Shown: piece by piece, positions 9,501 through 17,632 of the stretch
Layout: every line of letters begins with the position of its first letter
Position numbering within the stretch: position 1 is the first letter of the stretch
Source: Blautia argi
GTDB lineage: Bacteria; Bacillota; Clostridia; Lachnospirales; Lachnospiraceae
Assembly: GCF_003287895.1 (NCBI RefSeq)
Contig: NZ_CP030280.1
Coordinates: 1,433,501-1,497,500 of the forward strand
Direction: 5' to 3'
DNA: 64,000 bases
Program-made: the position numbers and the translations under genes
Notes under the pieces: model-generated
Told to the model about the DNA's origin: nothing
The model's input: the letters and a program-made list of their open reading frames with translations, nothing else
Database searches by the model: none

Positions 9501-10567
9501 CGAACCGACTGCAAATCTTCTTTGAGGATAAGCCGGACGAAGCCACGCGGGAAGCCTTAAAAAGTAACGGCTTCCGTTGGTCGCCAAAAGCAGGGGCATG
9601 GCAGCGGCAGCTTACCAGTAACGCCTATTATGCGGCTGATTATGTGAAAGCCATTGCACCCCTTACCGGGGAAAAGCCGACCGAGATACAGCGGGCGCAT
9701 ATCCGGCAGCAAAAGGTAGCTGCACAGGAACAACCCGCACAGGAGCAGCCGGAACAGAAAGCCCCACAAGATAAAGACACTTTTTCCATTTATCAGATAA
9801 GGGGCGGGGACGAAACAAGGGACTTGCGTTTTGAGCCTTACGACCGTCTGATTGCCACAGGACACAGGGTAGACCCAAAAAACTATGCCCTTGTCTATTC
9901 CGCAGAGCTTACGCCGGGGACTTCCCTTGAAGATATTTACACCCGGTTCAATATCGACCACCCGAAAGATTTTAAGGGACACAGCCTTTCCGTTTCCGAC
10001 GTGGTGGTACTTCATCAGAACGGGCAGGACACCGCCCACTATGTAGACAGCTTTGGTTATAAGGACGTGCCGGAATTTTTCAAGGAACAGGAAAAAGCCC
10101 TCATTCCCGACGACTTGGAAACAGGCGAAACAATCAAAACACCGAGGGGGACTTTCTATGTAACCGCCATGAGCCGCGAGCAAATGGAAGCTGCCGGATA
10201 TGGATTGCACCACCAGTCCGACGACGGAAAATATCTGATTATGGGGAACGGTACAAGGGCTTTTACTGTTCCCGTTCAGCCGGAAAACTATCTGAAAGCT
10301 GCCGAGCAGACCACCGAACAAAACTACAATATGATTGACGGACAGATAAACAACACCCCGACCACCGCAGAACTGGAAGCAAAGGTAAAGGCAGGAGAAA
10401 CCATTTCCCTTGTTGACCTTGCGGAAGCTGTCAAGGCTGACAAGGAACGCGGCAAAGCGGTGAAAATGGAAAAGAAGCCCTCTATCCGGGCGCAGCTTAG
10501 AGCAGACAAAGAAAAGACCGCACAGAAAAAAGCGGCAAAATCAAAAAATCACGAATTGGAGGTATGA
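6542..10567 (+). CDS. Giant ArdA / ArdC-like / YodL antirestriction protein
   Basis: The likely start is ATG 6542 after GGAAAGGAGG; the frame upstream to 6524 is the ribosome site itself. The 1,341-aa product is multidomain. An ArdA-like DNA-mimic region, rich in Asp and Glu, covers about 1-350. An LtrC/ArdC-like region (about 400-690) includes HNYSFNNTILIAMQ and the zinc-metallopeptidase motif HEIAHATLHD. A Q/E/A/P-rich linker follows, then a central region with WEFDGGKVEANTEANRLQ, a YodL domain (about 1090-1180, YQIRGGDETRDLRFEPYDRL) and a DUF4316-like tail. Such proteins protect incoming ICE DNA from restriction. Tail-to-start overlap (ATGA) couples it to the next gene. Unlike its neighbours it is intact. 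Confidence 0.8.
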   Translation: MASLRDTVKDYQEELRDGIAWVAFWKMGRSWNAEYFHLEMGDYLYPEDRSRMEEIKQADPAAVVVNGYYSGYLGEDRNLDELTAGVRRHYENGYSNIGEFIEAHDDRLPPELIEEARAAAHAAGLPFSEKAYRDGEEPDPYLFDGSMSMEDYELMHRMIENERSERMEETILSGYLSNLGKYTEGRPAGEWVSFPTTAEHLKEIFDRIGIDGKNYGELHITEYQSSIAGLAGKLTELESLDELNYLGELLKMQFDDDREKFVAAMAYGDHTRNLQDIINLAQNLDCYWLYPSVQSEEDYGHYLIEELDELELPEEAKKYFMYEEYGRDAAMNDGGRFTEQGYIYNNRNTFTQWYDGRDVPEEYRVTPQPPVQEKEQADLDAAAAQPAFATEQPPVLPIILSSEKPADKMKEITDRLEQGILGIYESDRYADYLRTMSKFHNYSFNNTILIAMQGGNLVKGYKQWEKEFDRHVKPGEKAIKILAPSPFTVKKQVEKIDPDTQKPVFDKEGKPVTEEKEIKIPAFRVVSVFDISQTEGKELPALTYELTGNVEQYKDFFAALEKTSPFAMGFEALSGGAKGRCNYEEKRIIINEGMDELQNIKTAIHEIAHATLHDTDKDAPERPDRRTREVQAESVAYAVCQHYGLDTSDYSFGYIAGWSSGKELAELKGSLETIRSTAAKLIDTIDGHFAEIQKAQDKEQTTEQAQPAQEAAKQPEAEADAPELPEETATVQEKEAQPEQAAPAPYYTINEAAAKRAKDMNSFSDYKQGSATAEYRHYVDEAVQLAERQKQRVDPMYHEKIDSLLDTYARKLAANMNKGYEIDARVPSILIAGGSNFPTRKKEKQNAARDSNYREWQDIQGLLDKIRSTGMGGISADDPQAVQKLEKKLESLEKSQETMKAVNAYYRKHKTLNGCPHLPPEELEKLKADMASSWHLEDKPFATWALSNNSAEIRRVKDRIKSLSQQKEIGFVGWEFDGGKVEANTEANRLQIFFEDKPDEATREALKSNGFRWSPKAGAWQRQLTSNAYYAADYVKAIAPLTGEKPTEIQRAHIRQQKVAAQEQPAQEQPEQKAPQDKDTFSIYQIRGGDETRDLRFEPYDRLIATGHRVDPKNYALVYSAELTPGTSLEDIYTRFNIDHPKDFKGHSLSVSDVVVLHQNGQDTAHYVDSFGYKDVPEFFKEQEKALIPDDLETGETIKTPRGTFYVTAMSREQMEAAGYGLHHQSDDGKYLIMGNGTRAFTVPVQPENYLKAAEQTTEQNYNMIDGQINNTPTTAELEAKVKAGETISLVDLAEAVKADKERGKAVKMEKKPSIRAQLRADKEKTAQKKAAKSKNHELEV

Positions 10568-10569
10568 AC

Positions 10570-10776
10570 ATGATTAGACTGACCGTTGAAGAAACAAACC
10601 TGTTGAGCATTTACAATGAGGGCGGCAAGCGTGGGCTTACGGAAAACATCAATGCTGCGCTGCCGTTCATGGACGAGGATATGCAGGAACTTGCGAAACG
10701 TACCCTTGCGAAAATCGCACCTCTGACAGAAAATGAGTATGTGGAGCTTGCCATTTTCGCCGCTGATGAAGTATGA
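10570..10776 (+). CDS. Transposon-transfer assisting protein (TTRAP/DUF4319)
   Basis: This is a 68-aa protein beginning MIRLTVEETNLLSIY with ALPFMDEDMQELAKRTLAKI, the pattern of the small transposon-transfer assisting family of Tn1549-like elements. TTGGAGGT sits 6 nt before ATG 10570; the earlier ATG 10564 overlaps the preceding stop and is too close to the site. The stop overlaps the start of the next gene (ATGA at 10773). The molecular role is unproven. Confidence 0.75.
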   Translation: MIRLTVEETNLLSIYNEGGKRGLTENINAALPFMDEDMQELAKRTLAKIAPLTENEYVELAIFAADEV

Positions 10777-11138
10777 CCGGGGTTAAGCGGCTTACGCCGC
10801 CCCAAAGCCGGAAAGTCAACAGCCTTGTAAAAAAGGAGTGCTGCAACTGCGATAACGGACACTGTATTTTACTGGACGACGGGGAGGAATGTGTCTGCCC
10901 GCAGCTTATTTCCTATTCGCTTCTTTGCAAATGGTTTCAGACCGCCGTACTTCCCCTTGATAAGCTGCTGTATGCAGAGATTTTCAAGACCGAGGATAAA
11001 AAGCGTTGTACCGAGTGCGGAGCTTCTTTTGCGTCCACCTCTAACAGCGTCAAATACTGCCCGGACTGCCGGAAGCGTATTACCCGCAGACAGGCAGCGG
11101 AGCGTATGAGGAAACGACGCGCCCTTGTTACGCAGTAG
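10773..11138 (+). CDS. Cysteine-rich VLP domain protein
   Basis: This 121-aa protein is rich in cysteines: CCNCDNGHC near residue 23, EECVCPQL, then CTECGASF and a zinc-ribbon-like YCPDCRKR followed by a basic tail. It matches the cysteine-rich VLP family that in Tn1549-type ICEs lies immediately before the mobilisation (MobC/relaxase) genes. Here no relaxase follows: the gene ends at TAG 11136-11138 inside one arm of an inverted repeat, and a terminator comes next. The product is probably a small zinc-binding DNA-associated protein. Start coupled to the upstream stop. Confidence 0.75.
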   Translation: MTGVKRLTPPQSRKVNSLVKKECCNCDNGHCILLDDGEECVCPQLISYSLLCKWFQTAVLPLDKLLYAEIFKTEDKKRCTECGASFASTSNSVKYCPDCRKRITRRQAAERMRKRRALVTQ

Positions 11139-11238
11139 GGGTTAAAAAAGTCTTGATTTACAGGGCATAACAGACACGAAACTTGCATAAGCGATACGGA
11201 ATACCTTTTCCCTTAAAATCGGGGTTCTACTGCGTAAC
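11127..11238. repeat. 12-bp perfect inverted repeat at the site of the missing mobilisation genes
   Basis: GTTACGCAGTAG at 11127-11138 (containing the stop of the VLP gene) is repeated inverted as CTACTGCGTAAC at 11227-11238, with 88 bp between. In related ICEs the transfer origin and relaxase genes lie at this place, so it may be an oriT remnant, a regulatory structure or a deletion scar. I cannot tell which. Confidence 0.4.
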
Positions 11239-11264
11239 ATATCAAATCATCTGCACCCACAAAA

Positions 11265-11315
11265 AACGGGCGCGGCGGCTATGATTACATGGCTGCTGCG
11301 TCCGTTCTTTTTTTG
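11265..11315 (+). terminator. Rho-independent terminator of the ICE operon
   Basis: A 15-bp stem with three G-U pairs (AACGGGCGCGGCGGC at 11265-11279, GCTGCTGCGTCCGTT at 11292-11306) is followed by CTTTTTTT. It ends the conjugation/antirestriction gene run. Confidence 0.8.
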
Positions 11316-11316
11316 T

Positions 11317-11568
11317 CTACAATACTTCTATATTCGATATGAAACATACCATTGCGCCGAGTAATGTATCTTCATCTGTTTTTAAGACGAGCAATACATT
11401 CTCTCCGGGATAATGTCCGTAATCCAAATACTGCACATATCCTGTAAGTGTATTTCAGCTGTTAAATGTGATTTTGATTTTACTGCCTATATCAAGATAC
11501 CTTTCTATGCCGTACATATCATTTTCTTCTATTATTTTGATACACGTTGTAATGTCAACAATTTTCAT
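11317..11568 (-). pseudogene. Small ICE protein with in-frame stop
   Basis: On the minus strand ATG 11568 opens MKIVDITTCIKIIEENDMYG..., interrupted by TGA at 11455-11457. The same frame then continues as NTLTGYVQYLDYGHYPGENV...GAMVCFISNIEVL to a stop at 11317-11319. The continuation looks coding (83 residues in all), so a nonsense change split one small gene. I do not recognise the family. It is preceded by another small minus-strand ORF with a 2-nt gap. Confidence 0.5.
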
Positions 11569-11570
11569 AA

Positions 11571-11723
11571 TTATTCCCGTTCCTTTCCTTTCTCCCGTTC
11601 CTGTTCTTTGCCCTGCCGCAAAATGCTGTCTATGTTCTGCTTGATATTGATAGTAATAGAGCATAAAACATGCAGAGTAAGGTTGCTATCACTCATACTG
11701 CCATATATAATATCTAATGACAT
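11571..11723 (-). CDS. Small hypothetical protein, 50 aa
   Basis: The minus-strand frame from ATG 11723 begins MSLDIIYGSMSDSNLTLHVL and ends with a charged EQEREKGKERE tail. It is two bases away from the start of the next minus-strand gene, suggesting translational coupling. The ribosome site is poor and an internal ATG at residue 10 is an alternative start. No family is recognised; it might be a remnant of a longer ICE gene. Confidence 0.35.
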   Translation of the reverse strand: MSLDIIYGSMSDSNLTLHVLCSITINIKQNIDSILRQGKEQEREKGKERE

Positions 11724-11801
11724 CGAAAATTAAAGAAATTGATTAGAAATAGATTTTTGTTTGATAATCTTAAATCAGATATTTACAAGGGAGGTATATT
11801 T

Positions 11802-12476
11802 ATGGCGCAGAGTATTTTAATTGTAGACGATGAAAAAGAAATTGTATCAATGCTGTATTGCTATTTCAGCAAACTTGGATATACGGTATATACTGCAACA
11901 GCAGGAAATGCTGCATTAAAAGAAGTAGAAAAAAAACCTGACATTATTTTGTTAGACGTTAATATGCCAGATATTGATGGATTTACTGTTTGTGAAAGAA
12001 TACGGGATTATGTTTCATGCCCTATAATTTTTTTAACAGCACGCATTGAAGATAGTGATAAAATAAAAGGATTTTCTATTGGCGCAGACGACTATGTAAT
12101 AAAACCATTTTCTGTTGATGAATTAGAAGCTCGCATTGCAGCACATCTTCGCAGAGAAAAAAGACACAATACATCTTCAAAGGTGCAATTTGATGAAGAT
12201 ATGGTTATAGATTATTCCTCACGTATTGTGTTTTATCATAATAAGGATATGGCTTTTACCAAAAAAGAATTTGATATAATATCTTTCCTTTCGCAAAACA
12301 AAGGAATTGTTTTTGACCGGGAAACTATTTATGAAAAAGTTTGGGGATTAGACGGCATTGGTGATAATACAGTTGTTACAGAACATATCAGACGTATTAG
12401 GGCAAAATTTTTATCTTTAGGCGATAGACCTTACATTGAAACTGTTTGGGGGTGCGGATATAAATGGAAAAATTAA
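11802..12476 (+). CDS. OmpR-family response regulator (SpaR/NisR-like)
   Basis: The start is ATG 11802 after AGGGAGGTA; the open frame to 11739 upstream is not needed. The 224-aa product has a receiver domain (acidic pair near D9-D10, phosphoacceptor D52 in ILLDVNMP, conserved K in VIKPF near 100) and a winged-helix output domain (about 125-224) ending TVWGCGYKWKN. It is partner to the histidine kinase that overlaps its 3' end by 13 nt. The sequence style (VWGCGYKW) resembles regulators of lantibiotic or antimicrobial-response systems. Targets are unknown; the lipoprotein gene just downstream is one candidate. Confidence 0.85.
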   Translation: MAQSILIVDDEKEIVSMLYCYFSKLGYTVYTATAGNAALKEVEKKPDIILLDVNMPDIDGFTVCERIRDYVSCPIIFLTARIEDSDKIKGFSIGADDYVIKPFSVDELEARIAAHLRREKRHNTSSKVQFDEDMVIDYSSRIVFYHNKDMAFTKKEFDIISFLSQNKGIVFDRETIYEKVWGLDGIGDNTVVTEHIRRIRAKFLSLGDRPYIETVWGCGYKWKN

Positions 12477-13786
12477 AGAGAAGCAGATGGTTCAATCGGT
12501 TAAATAGCATGAGTATTAGAATGTCCTTTGTTCTTTATGCTTTGTTTTCGTTGTTGATTGGAATAATTATTTGTATATTTTTAATTTCAATGGTTGACAG
12601 ATACAGAATAAATTTAAACTATAAGTATGAAAATATGTCAACAAGGTATGATATACCGGAAAATGGCTCATTTACCGCCACTTATAGTAATGACCAAACA
12701 AAATATACAATATTTGACACGAAAGGAAACGAGATATGCAAGTTCAATGTTGATTATCAAAAAGAACGCCCAGTACACGAATATGTCTATCCGAACCATG
12801 TTTCATATATCGAAGTTTTACCTAATTTTACAAGCCGGGATAGGCTTATTGACAGTGCTTTAGGTTCATTAAATATTGCAATTATTCCTATCGTATTATC
12901 TATTAGTATGATATGTTGTGTAACATTTTTTTATAAAAAAAAATTATCAAAACCCATTAAGCTATTAACTAATGCGTATCATAAAATTGAAGCAAATGAC
13001 TTAGATTTTACATTATCATATCCATTAAATGATGAAATGGGGAAACTCTGTCACGCCTTTGAAAAAATGAAAGATTGTTTGTCGAAAAATAATGAAACTA
13101 TGTTTAGACAATTTGCTGAACAGCGCCGTTTGAATGCTGCTTTTTCACATGACTTACGCACTCCTTTGACTTTACTAAAGGGTCATGCTACTATGTTGCT
13201 TTCCTTTATTCCCAAAGGCTTAGTATCACAAGAAGAAATATTAGACGAAATATCAGTAATGTCAAAAAATATTTCACGTCTTGAAAAATATGTAAATGCT
13301 ATGACGAACTTATACAGGTTAGAGGATATTGATATTCCACGACAACAGATTACATTTCATTCACTTATTGATAATTTTAATAACACAGCGGAAGCACTTT
13401 GTTATGACAAACATTTTTCAATTACTGCAAGCGGTGATAATATAACCTTGTTTATCAATTTAGATACAGTCATGCAGATTTATGAAAATTTACTCTCTAA
13501 TAGTATTAGATATGCAAAAAGTGATATTGCTATTAGCGTAGTAATAGAGAATAATAATTTGGTTATATCTGTTTCAGACGATGGTTGCGGGTTTAAAAAT
13601 ATTGAGATTGAAAAAGCAACATTACCATTTTATAAATCATCGAAAGATATATCTACTGAACATTTGGGGTTAGGGCTGAATATTAGTAAGATTTTAAGTG
13701 AAAGACATGGTGGAAATATCCAAATTGCTAATAATAAAGCAGGGGGAGCATGTGTTACAGTGAAAATAAATTGCAATGAAAGTTGA
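12464..13786 (+). CDS. Sensor histidine kinase (SpaK/NisK-like)
   Basis: This is a 440-aa membrane kinase with two transmembrane segments (about 20-45 and 138-160) flanking an extracellular loop of ~90 residues, then a HAMP-like linker. The H-box FSHDLRTPLT is near residue 227. The ATP-binding domain has NLLSNSIRYA, DDGCGF and GLGLNISK. It would phosphorylate the response regulator encoded just upstream, with which it overlaps (start 12464, regulator stop 12476). The mid-sized loop suggests direct ligand sensing. It is complete with all catalytic motifs. It is AT-rich compared with the conjugation genes, so probably cargo acquired separately. Confidence 0.85.
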   Translation: MEKLKRSRWFNRLNSMSIRMSFVLYALFSLLIGIIICIFLISMVDRYRINLNYKYENMSTRYDIPENGSFTATYSNDQTKYTIFDTKGNEICKFNVDYQKERPVHEYVYPNHVSYIEVLPNFTSRDRLIDSALGSLNIAIIPIVLSISMICCVTFFYKKKLSKPIKLLTNAYHKIEANDLDFTLSYPLNDEMGKLCHAFEKMKDCLSKNNETMFRQFAEQRRLNAAFSHDLRTPLTLLKGHATMLLSFIPKGLVSQEEILDEISVMSKNISRLEKYVNAMTNLYRLEDIDIPRQQITFHSLIDNFNNTAEALCYDKHFSITASGDNITLFINLDTVMQIYENLLSNSIRYAKSDIAISVVIENNNLVISVSDDGCGFKNIEIEKATLPFYKSSKDISTEHLGLGLNISKILSERHGGNIQIANNKAGGACVTVKINCNES

Positions 13787-13842
13787 TTGAAAATAGACAT
13801 TTTATTGCTATTATAAATTTAAAAGAAAGGAGATAATGACAA

Positions 13843-14358
13843 ATGAAAAAAATAATATGTATGTTTCTAACTTTATTGCTATTGGTGTGTATTGTTGGGT
13901 GTAGTCAAACAAAGGACAGTGATATTCATGTAGTACAAGATTATTCCGAAGAATATGAGGTTTCTCCTTATGGAAGTGAAGAAGCACTTGACACTTTGGA
14001 CGATTTGAAGATTTCAATGAGTGCAGAAAAGGATTTAGACTTAAAGCACCTTTCATTTCTAATAGAAAATACTTCTGATAAAGAATACCGATATTCACCA
14101 AATTATTTTGAAATAGAAACTGAACAATCCGGCACTTGGTATCAACTTGAACAGCTTGATGACCCTTCAAAGAGCAATGAAAAGGATTGTTTTATTAAGC
14201 CTAACGAACGATTAACATTAGAAATTGATGTTAAAAGTTTTTATGGAGAATTGCCTGCTGGACACTATCGTTTGATTAAACAATTTGCGTTCTTTGAAAG
14301 TGAAAGAGATTGGGATTACGATACATATAATTTATCTTGCGAATTTACGATAAGGTAA
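13843..14358 (+). CDS. Lipoprotein with Ig-like (Big_14-type) domain
   Basis: This 171-aa protein starts after AAAGGAGATAATGACAA. The N-terminus is a lipoprotein signal: basic MKK, hydrophobic core, lipobox IVGC with Cys at about 20. The mature part (about 55-171) has the pattern LSFLIENTSDKEYRYSPNYF ... LPAGHYRLIKQF, as in bacterial Ig-like domains of small extracytoplasmic proteins. It follows the kinase by 57 nt and is probably co-transcribed, so a role in sensing or immunity linked to that system is plausible. No enzymatic motif is seen. Confidence 0.7.
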   Translation: MKKIICMFLTLLLLVCIVGCSQTKDSDIHVVQDYSEEYEVSPYGSEEALDTLDDLKISMSAEKDLDLKHLSFLIENTSDKEYRYSPNYFEIETEQSGTWYQLEQLDDPSKSNEKDCFIKPNERLTLEIDVKSFYGELPAGHYRLIKQFAFFESERDWDYDTYNLSCEFTIR

Positions 14359-14427
14359 AAATTCTCTACTTCATAAGCATGAAATAAAAAAAACCGCTTA
14401 TGAAATAGAAAGTTCTCATGCCATTTT

Positions 14428-14472
14428 AACGGCGGTTTTGAAATAACAATCAAAACCGTCGTTTTCTTTTGA
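14428..14472 (+). terminator. Terminator after the lipoprotein gene
   Basis: A 14-bp stem (AACGGCGGTTTTGA at 14428-14441 with TCAAAACCGTCGTT at 14450-14463, one G-U pair) is followed by TTCTTTT. It lies 70 nt after the lipoprotein stop. Confidence 0.8.
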
Positions 14473-14541
14473 AAATCTAAAACAGAGGGCATATTAAAAT
14501 CCTGCTATTCGGGGACACGACGGTATCAAGGAGGTATCGCC

Positions 14542-14619
14542 ATGTCCTTTTTTCTATACCCTAATGGGTTACTATCAAAAAAAGCCATTATCCACCGACG
14601 GGGTATTCCGGCTATGTAG
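14542..14619 (+). CDS. Small peptide ORF, 25 aa, strong ribosome site
   Basis: AAGGAGG at 14528-14534 precedes ATG 14542. The frame reads MSFFLYPNGLLSKKAIIHRR and stops at 14617-14619. A different frame continues as YVDELSNQLNTAVIS, so a longer gene may have been frameshifted here. The rest of 14473-14814 has no other gene. Possible leader or remnant ahead of the sigma factor; low certainty. Confidence 0.3.
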   Translation: MSFFLYPNGLLSKKAIIHRRGIPAM

Positions 14620-14814
14620 ATGAACTATCAAATCAATTAAATACTGCTGTTATTTCCTATGCGTCTGTCTGCATTTTGCAGGCAGGCGCATTTCGCATTT
14701 TACAGAAGATTTTTCAAAAACTTTGCCCTCTTTTTGGCAAAGCAAAAAGTCGCCTGTATTATCCCGCGAAAAGGGGAGGTACTACCGCCTTTCGGCAGAA
14801 AGGAGGTGAACACC

Positions 14815-15255
14815 ATGACACCTAATCGCAGGGAATTTGAAAAGCAATGTGCGTTTCAAAAGTTCTGTAAATCAGTACTTCACAATGAAGCGTGCAACAC
14901 CCATGAGGAAATTCGTCGGCGCAGAGTTCGGGAGGTTACTTTTTCCAACCTTGCCTTGCATGAGGAACGGCAGCTTTATACCGTCGATAAGTATTTTCAA
15001 GACGAAAAAGCAGAGCCGTCCTATCAAATGGCAGGAAAAGAAATAACCCCAAAACTGCTACTTGAAGCTATCCGGGCTTTACCCGAAGAACGGCGCAAAA
15101 TTGTACTGCTGTATTACTTTGAGGGATTGACTGATATAGAAATCGCAAAGCAGCTCAATATCTCAAGAAGTACGGTACAGTATCGCCGGACAAGCTCCTT
15201 TGAGCAGTTAAAAAAATATTTGGAGGAAAACGCTGATGAATGGATTGAATGGTAA
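14815..15255 (+). CDS. ICE RNA polymerase sigma-70-like factor
   Basis: The start is ATG 14815 after AAAGGAGGTGAACACC; the frame open upstream to 14659 lacks a good site. The 146-aa protein carries a C-terminal sigma region 4 helix-turn-helix (LPEERRKIVLLYYFEGLTD then IAKQLNISRSTVQYRR, about 85-125). This is the usual small sigma factor of Tn916/Tn1549-type elements, placed ahead of the HTH protein, Xis and Int genes and thought to help switch on excision or transfer genes. The stop overlaps the next start (GATGAATGG). Confidence 0.8.
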   Translation: MTPNRREFEKQCAFQKFCKSVLHNEACNTHEEIRRRRVREVTFSNLALHEERQLYTVDKYFQDEKAEPSYQMAGKEITPKLLLEAIRALPEERRKIVLLYYFEGLTDIEIAKQLNISRSTVQYRRTSSFEQLKKYLEENADEWIEW

Positions 15256-15493
15256 ACCGACCGAGTACCCGGAAAATGCCCTTGTTCCTTATCCTGTTAT
15301 TTTGGCGGCGAGCAAAGGCGACCCGGACGCAATGAAGATTGTATTGCAGCATTTCAGCGGCTACATAGCAAGTCTTTCCATGCGAAAGCTCTATGATGAG
15401 CGAGGAAATGTTTATTTTGGAGTAGACGAAGAAATACGCGAAAGGCTGCAAGCAAAACTAATGAGGGCAATCCTCACATTTAGGGCTGAATAA
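15236..15493 (+). CDS. ICE helix-turn-helix protein (Tn916 Orf8-like)
   Basis: This 85-aa protein reads YPVILAASKGDPDAMKIVLQ with HFSGYIASLSMRKLYDE, the HTH_16-type fold that accompanies the ICE sigma factor and resembles sigma region 2. It overlaps the sigma gene by 20 nt, so the two are translated together, possibly as a split sigma factor. It is complete, ending at TAA 15491-15493. Confidence 0.75.
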   Translation: MNGLNGKPTEYPENALVPYPVILAASKGDPDAMKIVLQHFSGYIASLSMRKLYDERGNVYFGVDEEIRERLQAKLMRAILTFRAE

Positions 15494-15648
15494 ACCAACA
15501 AGGTATTGGAACGCTTCCCCCTTTTCCGTTCCATATCGCAGAACAGCCCTCTGCTCTTTGACAAAGAAAGCGGTGCAATAGAACGGCGACGCAGTATAAG
15601 GCAAATCAGATACATTCGATGTATGGGGAGCCGTTGGGCTGATACGCC

Positions 15649-15762
15649 ATGACCGAAAGGAGGGACAAAACGAGCGAAAACTATCAGCGTTCCAAAGCAG
15701 ATTTAGCAACTCTGTCGCCACAATCCATATATCGGTATAATGATACTCCTTTACCGCCGTAG
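15649..15762 (+). CDS. Possible small ORF in the spacer before xis
   Basis: The 415-bp spacer 15494-15908 has no clear gene. The best frame starts at ATG 15649 and reads MTERRDKTSENYQRSKADLA ... YNDTPLPP (37 aa), hydrophilic with a protein-like composition. An AAAGGAGG lies inside it rather than in front of the ATG, so the start is doubtful. It may be a conserved non-coding or small-protein region of the element. Confidence 0.25.
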   Translation: MTERRDKTSENYQRSKADLATLSPQSIYRYNDTPLPP

Positions 15763-15908
15763 TCCGAGCGTTAGAAGCGTCGCAGACAACGGGTAGAGCT
15801 GCATGAGAACCATGCGGAAGTGAAATTCTTGTGAGGTTTGCTAAAACCGTCTGATGAGCCTTTATAATTTTACAATAGTTTTATAGTTCAAGAAAGGGGA
15901 GAGAATAA

Positions 15909-16115
15909 ATGAATAATGAAACACAGGTACAGATACAAAATAAGTTTTGTTTAACGATTGATGAAGCAGTAATTTATTTTAATATTGGAGAAAAGAAATT
16001 AAGAAAACTTGTTTCAGATAATTTGGACTCCGGTTTTATTATTCAAAATGGAGTGAAGTTTCTTATCAAAAGGAAACGATTTGAAGATTTTCTGAATGAC
16101 CTGACAGCAATTTAA
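15909..16115 (+). CDS. xis: Tn916-type excisionase
   Basis: This is a 68-aa winged-helix protein with LTIDEAVIYFNIGEKKLRKL and FLIKRKRFEDFLNDL, the layout of Tn916-family Xis. Xis bends DNA at the element ends and directs the integrase to excise. AAAGGGGAGAG precedes the ATG. It is located directly before the integrase as in the family and is intact although the integrase is frameshifted. Confidence 0.85.
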   Translation: MNNETQVQIQNKFCLTIDEAVIYFNIGEKKLRKLVSDNLDSGFIIQNGVKFLIKRKRFEDFLNDLTAI

Positions 16116-16268
16116 TAAATATAGGATAATCAGTAGCCATATCGGATAGGCTATATAGTCTTTCCGCTTTGAGTGCTGCTTGATAAAAGGATAGAAAAAG
16201 GGCTTTGTGCTTATGATATAATTTAATATATCGTGGCGAGGCTCTTTTTGTACGAAAGGAGCATAGAC

Positions 16269-17469
16269 ATGAGCGGAAAAAGACGAGATAGCAAAAATCG
16301 TATTCTTCGCAATGGAGAGAGCCAACGCCGGGACGGACGATATGCGTTCAAATATATTGATACAACAGGTAAACCGCAGTTTGTTTATAGTTGGAAATTA
16401 GAAAAGACAGATAAGACACCACAGGGAAAGCGCGACGACCTTTCATTAAGGGAAAAGGAAAAAGCAGATAATGAAAGCGATTGATGATGAAATCGTCCCG
16501 CGTGGTGGGGAAATGACCGTTTTAGAACTGGTAAAGAAATATCTTTTACAAAAAACGGGAGTACGGCATAACACAGAAGCAAATTACAATTTTGTTCTCA
16601 ATATTATTAAGAAAGAGGACTTTGGTAAAAAGCGGATAGATAAAGTGAAACTGTCCGACGCAAAATGTTGGCTGATAAAGTTACAGCAGGACGGGCGCGG
16701 GTATAGCTCTATTCATTCTATCAGAGGTGTTGTAAGACCAGCTTTTCAAATGGCGGTAGATGATGATTTGATACGCAAAAATCCGTTTGAATTTCAGCTT
16801 GCTACGGTTGTTGTAAACGACAGCGTAACAAGAGAAGCAATTACAAGAAAGCAAGAACGAGCATTTCTTGAATTTGTGGCAAATGATAAGCACTTTTGCA
16901 GATATTATGAGGGGATTTTTATCTTATTCAAAACAGGGCTTCGTATTTCAGAGTTTGTGGGATTGACATTATCAGATTTGGATATGCAGAATAGAAAAAT
17001 TAGTGTCAATCATCAGTTACAAAGAAAACGGAATATGGAGTATGTAATTGAAGATACAAAGACTTCTTGTGGCACAAGAGAAATCCCTATGACAGATGAA
17101 GTTTATAAGTGCTTTCAACGTATTATTTCCAGTAGAAAGAAACCGAGGGTTGAACCTATTGTAGGAGGTAAATGTGGCTTCTTATATTTGGATAAAAACG
17201 ATATGCCTATGGTAGCCTTGCACTGGGAAAAATACTTTCAGCATATTTGCGAGAAGTATAATAGTATTTATAGAGTGCAAATGCCAAAGGTTACGCCACA
17301 CGTTTGCCGTCACACTTTTTGTTCTAATATGGCTAAAAGCGGCATGAACCCTAAAACTTTACAGTACCTCATGGGACATTCTGATATTAGCGTCACGTTA
17401 AATACTTATACACATATAGGCTATGACGACGCGAAAGAGGAACTGAAACGGGTAGTAAATGGCGAGTAG
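16269..17469 (+). pseudogene. int: Tn916-family tyrosine integrase with a frameshift
   Basis: ATG 16269, after AAAGGAGCATAGAC, begins MSGKRRDSKNRILRNGESQR, the arm-type DNA-binding domain of Tn916-like Int. The frame is lost at the A5 run 16459-16463: removing one A joins it to the second frame (DDEIVPRGGEMTVLEL onward, ending 17469), giving a normal ~400-aa protein. Catalytic residues are all present in the second part: TGLRISEF (Arg), TPHVCRHTF (HxxR), MGHSDISVTLNTYTH (His and Tyr). Integrase would move the ICE between att sites. The split is either a real inactivating insertion or a sequencing error in a homopolymer. Confidence 0.8.
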
Positions 17470-17494
17470 TAAAATGAGTATTCAGCCCTTAATT

Positions 17495-17517
17495 TACTAC
17501 TTTTTGTACTACTTTTG
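17495..17517. repeat. Tandem TACTACTTTT repeats after int
   Basis: Two copies of TACTACTTTT, 12 bp apart, lie just after the integrase stop. In Tn916-type elements, integrase arm-binding direct repeats are near the ends, so these could mark the right end. The exact ICE boundary could not be set because no matching left-end sequence was found. Confidence 0.3.
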
Positions 17518-17632
17518 AGGTAAAAGATGTGCTAATTTATGCTACGATATGCCACGAATGAGAGGAAACAGCAAGCGAAAGAAAATGCCGATACATCAAG
17601 GAAATACAGTAAATTCAAGGAGTTTTACATAG

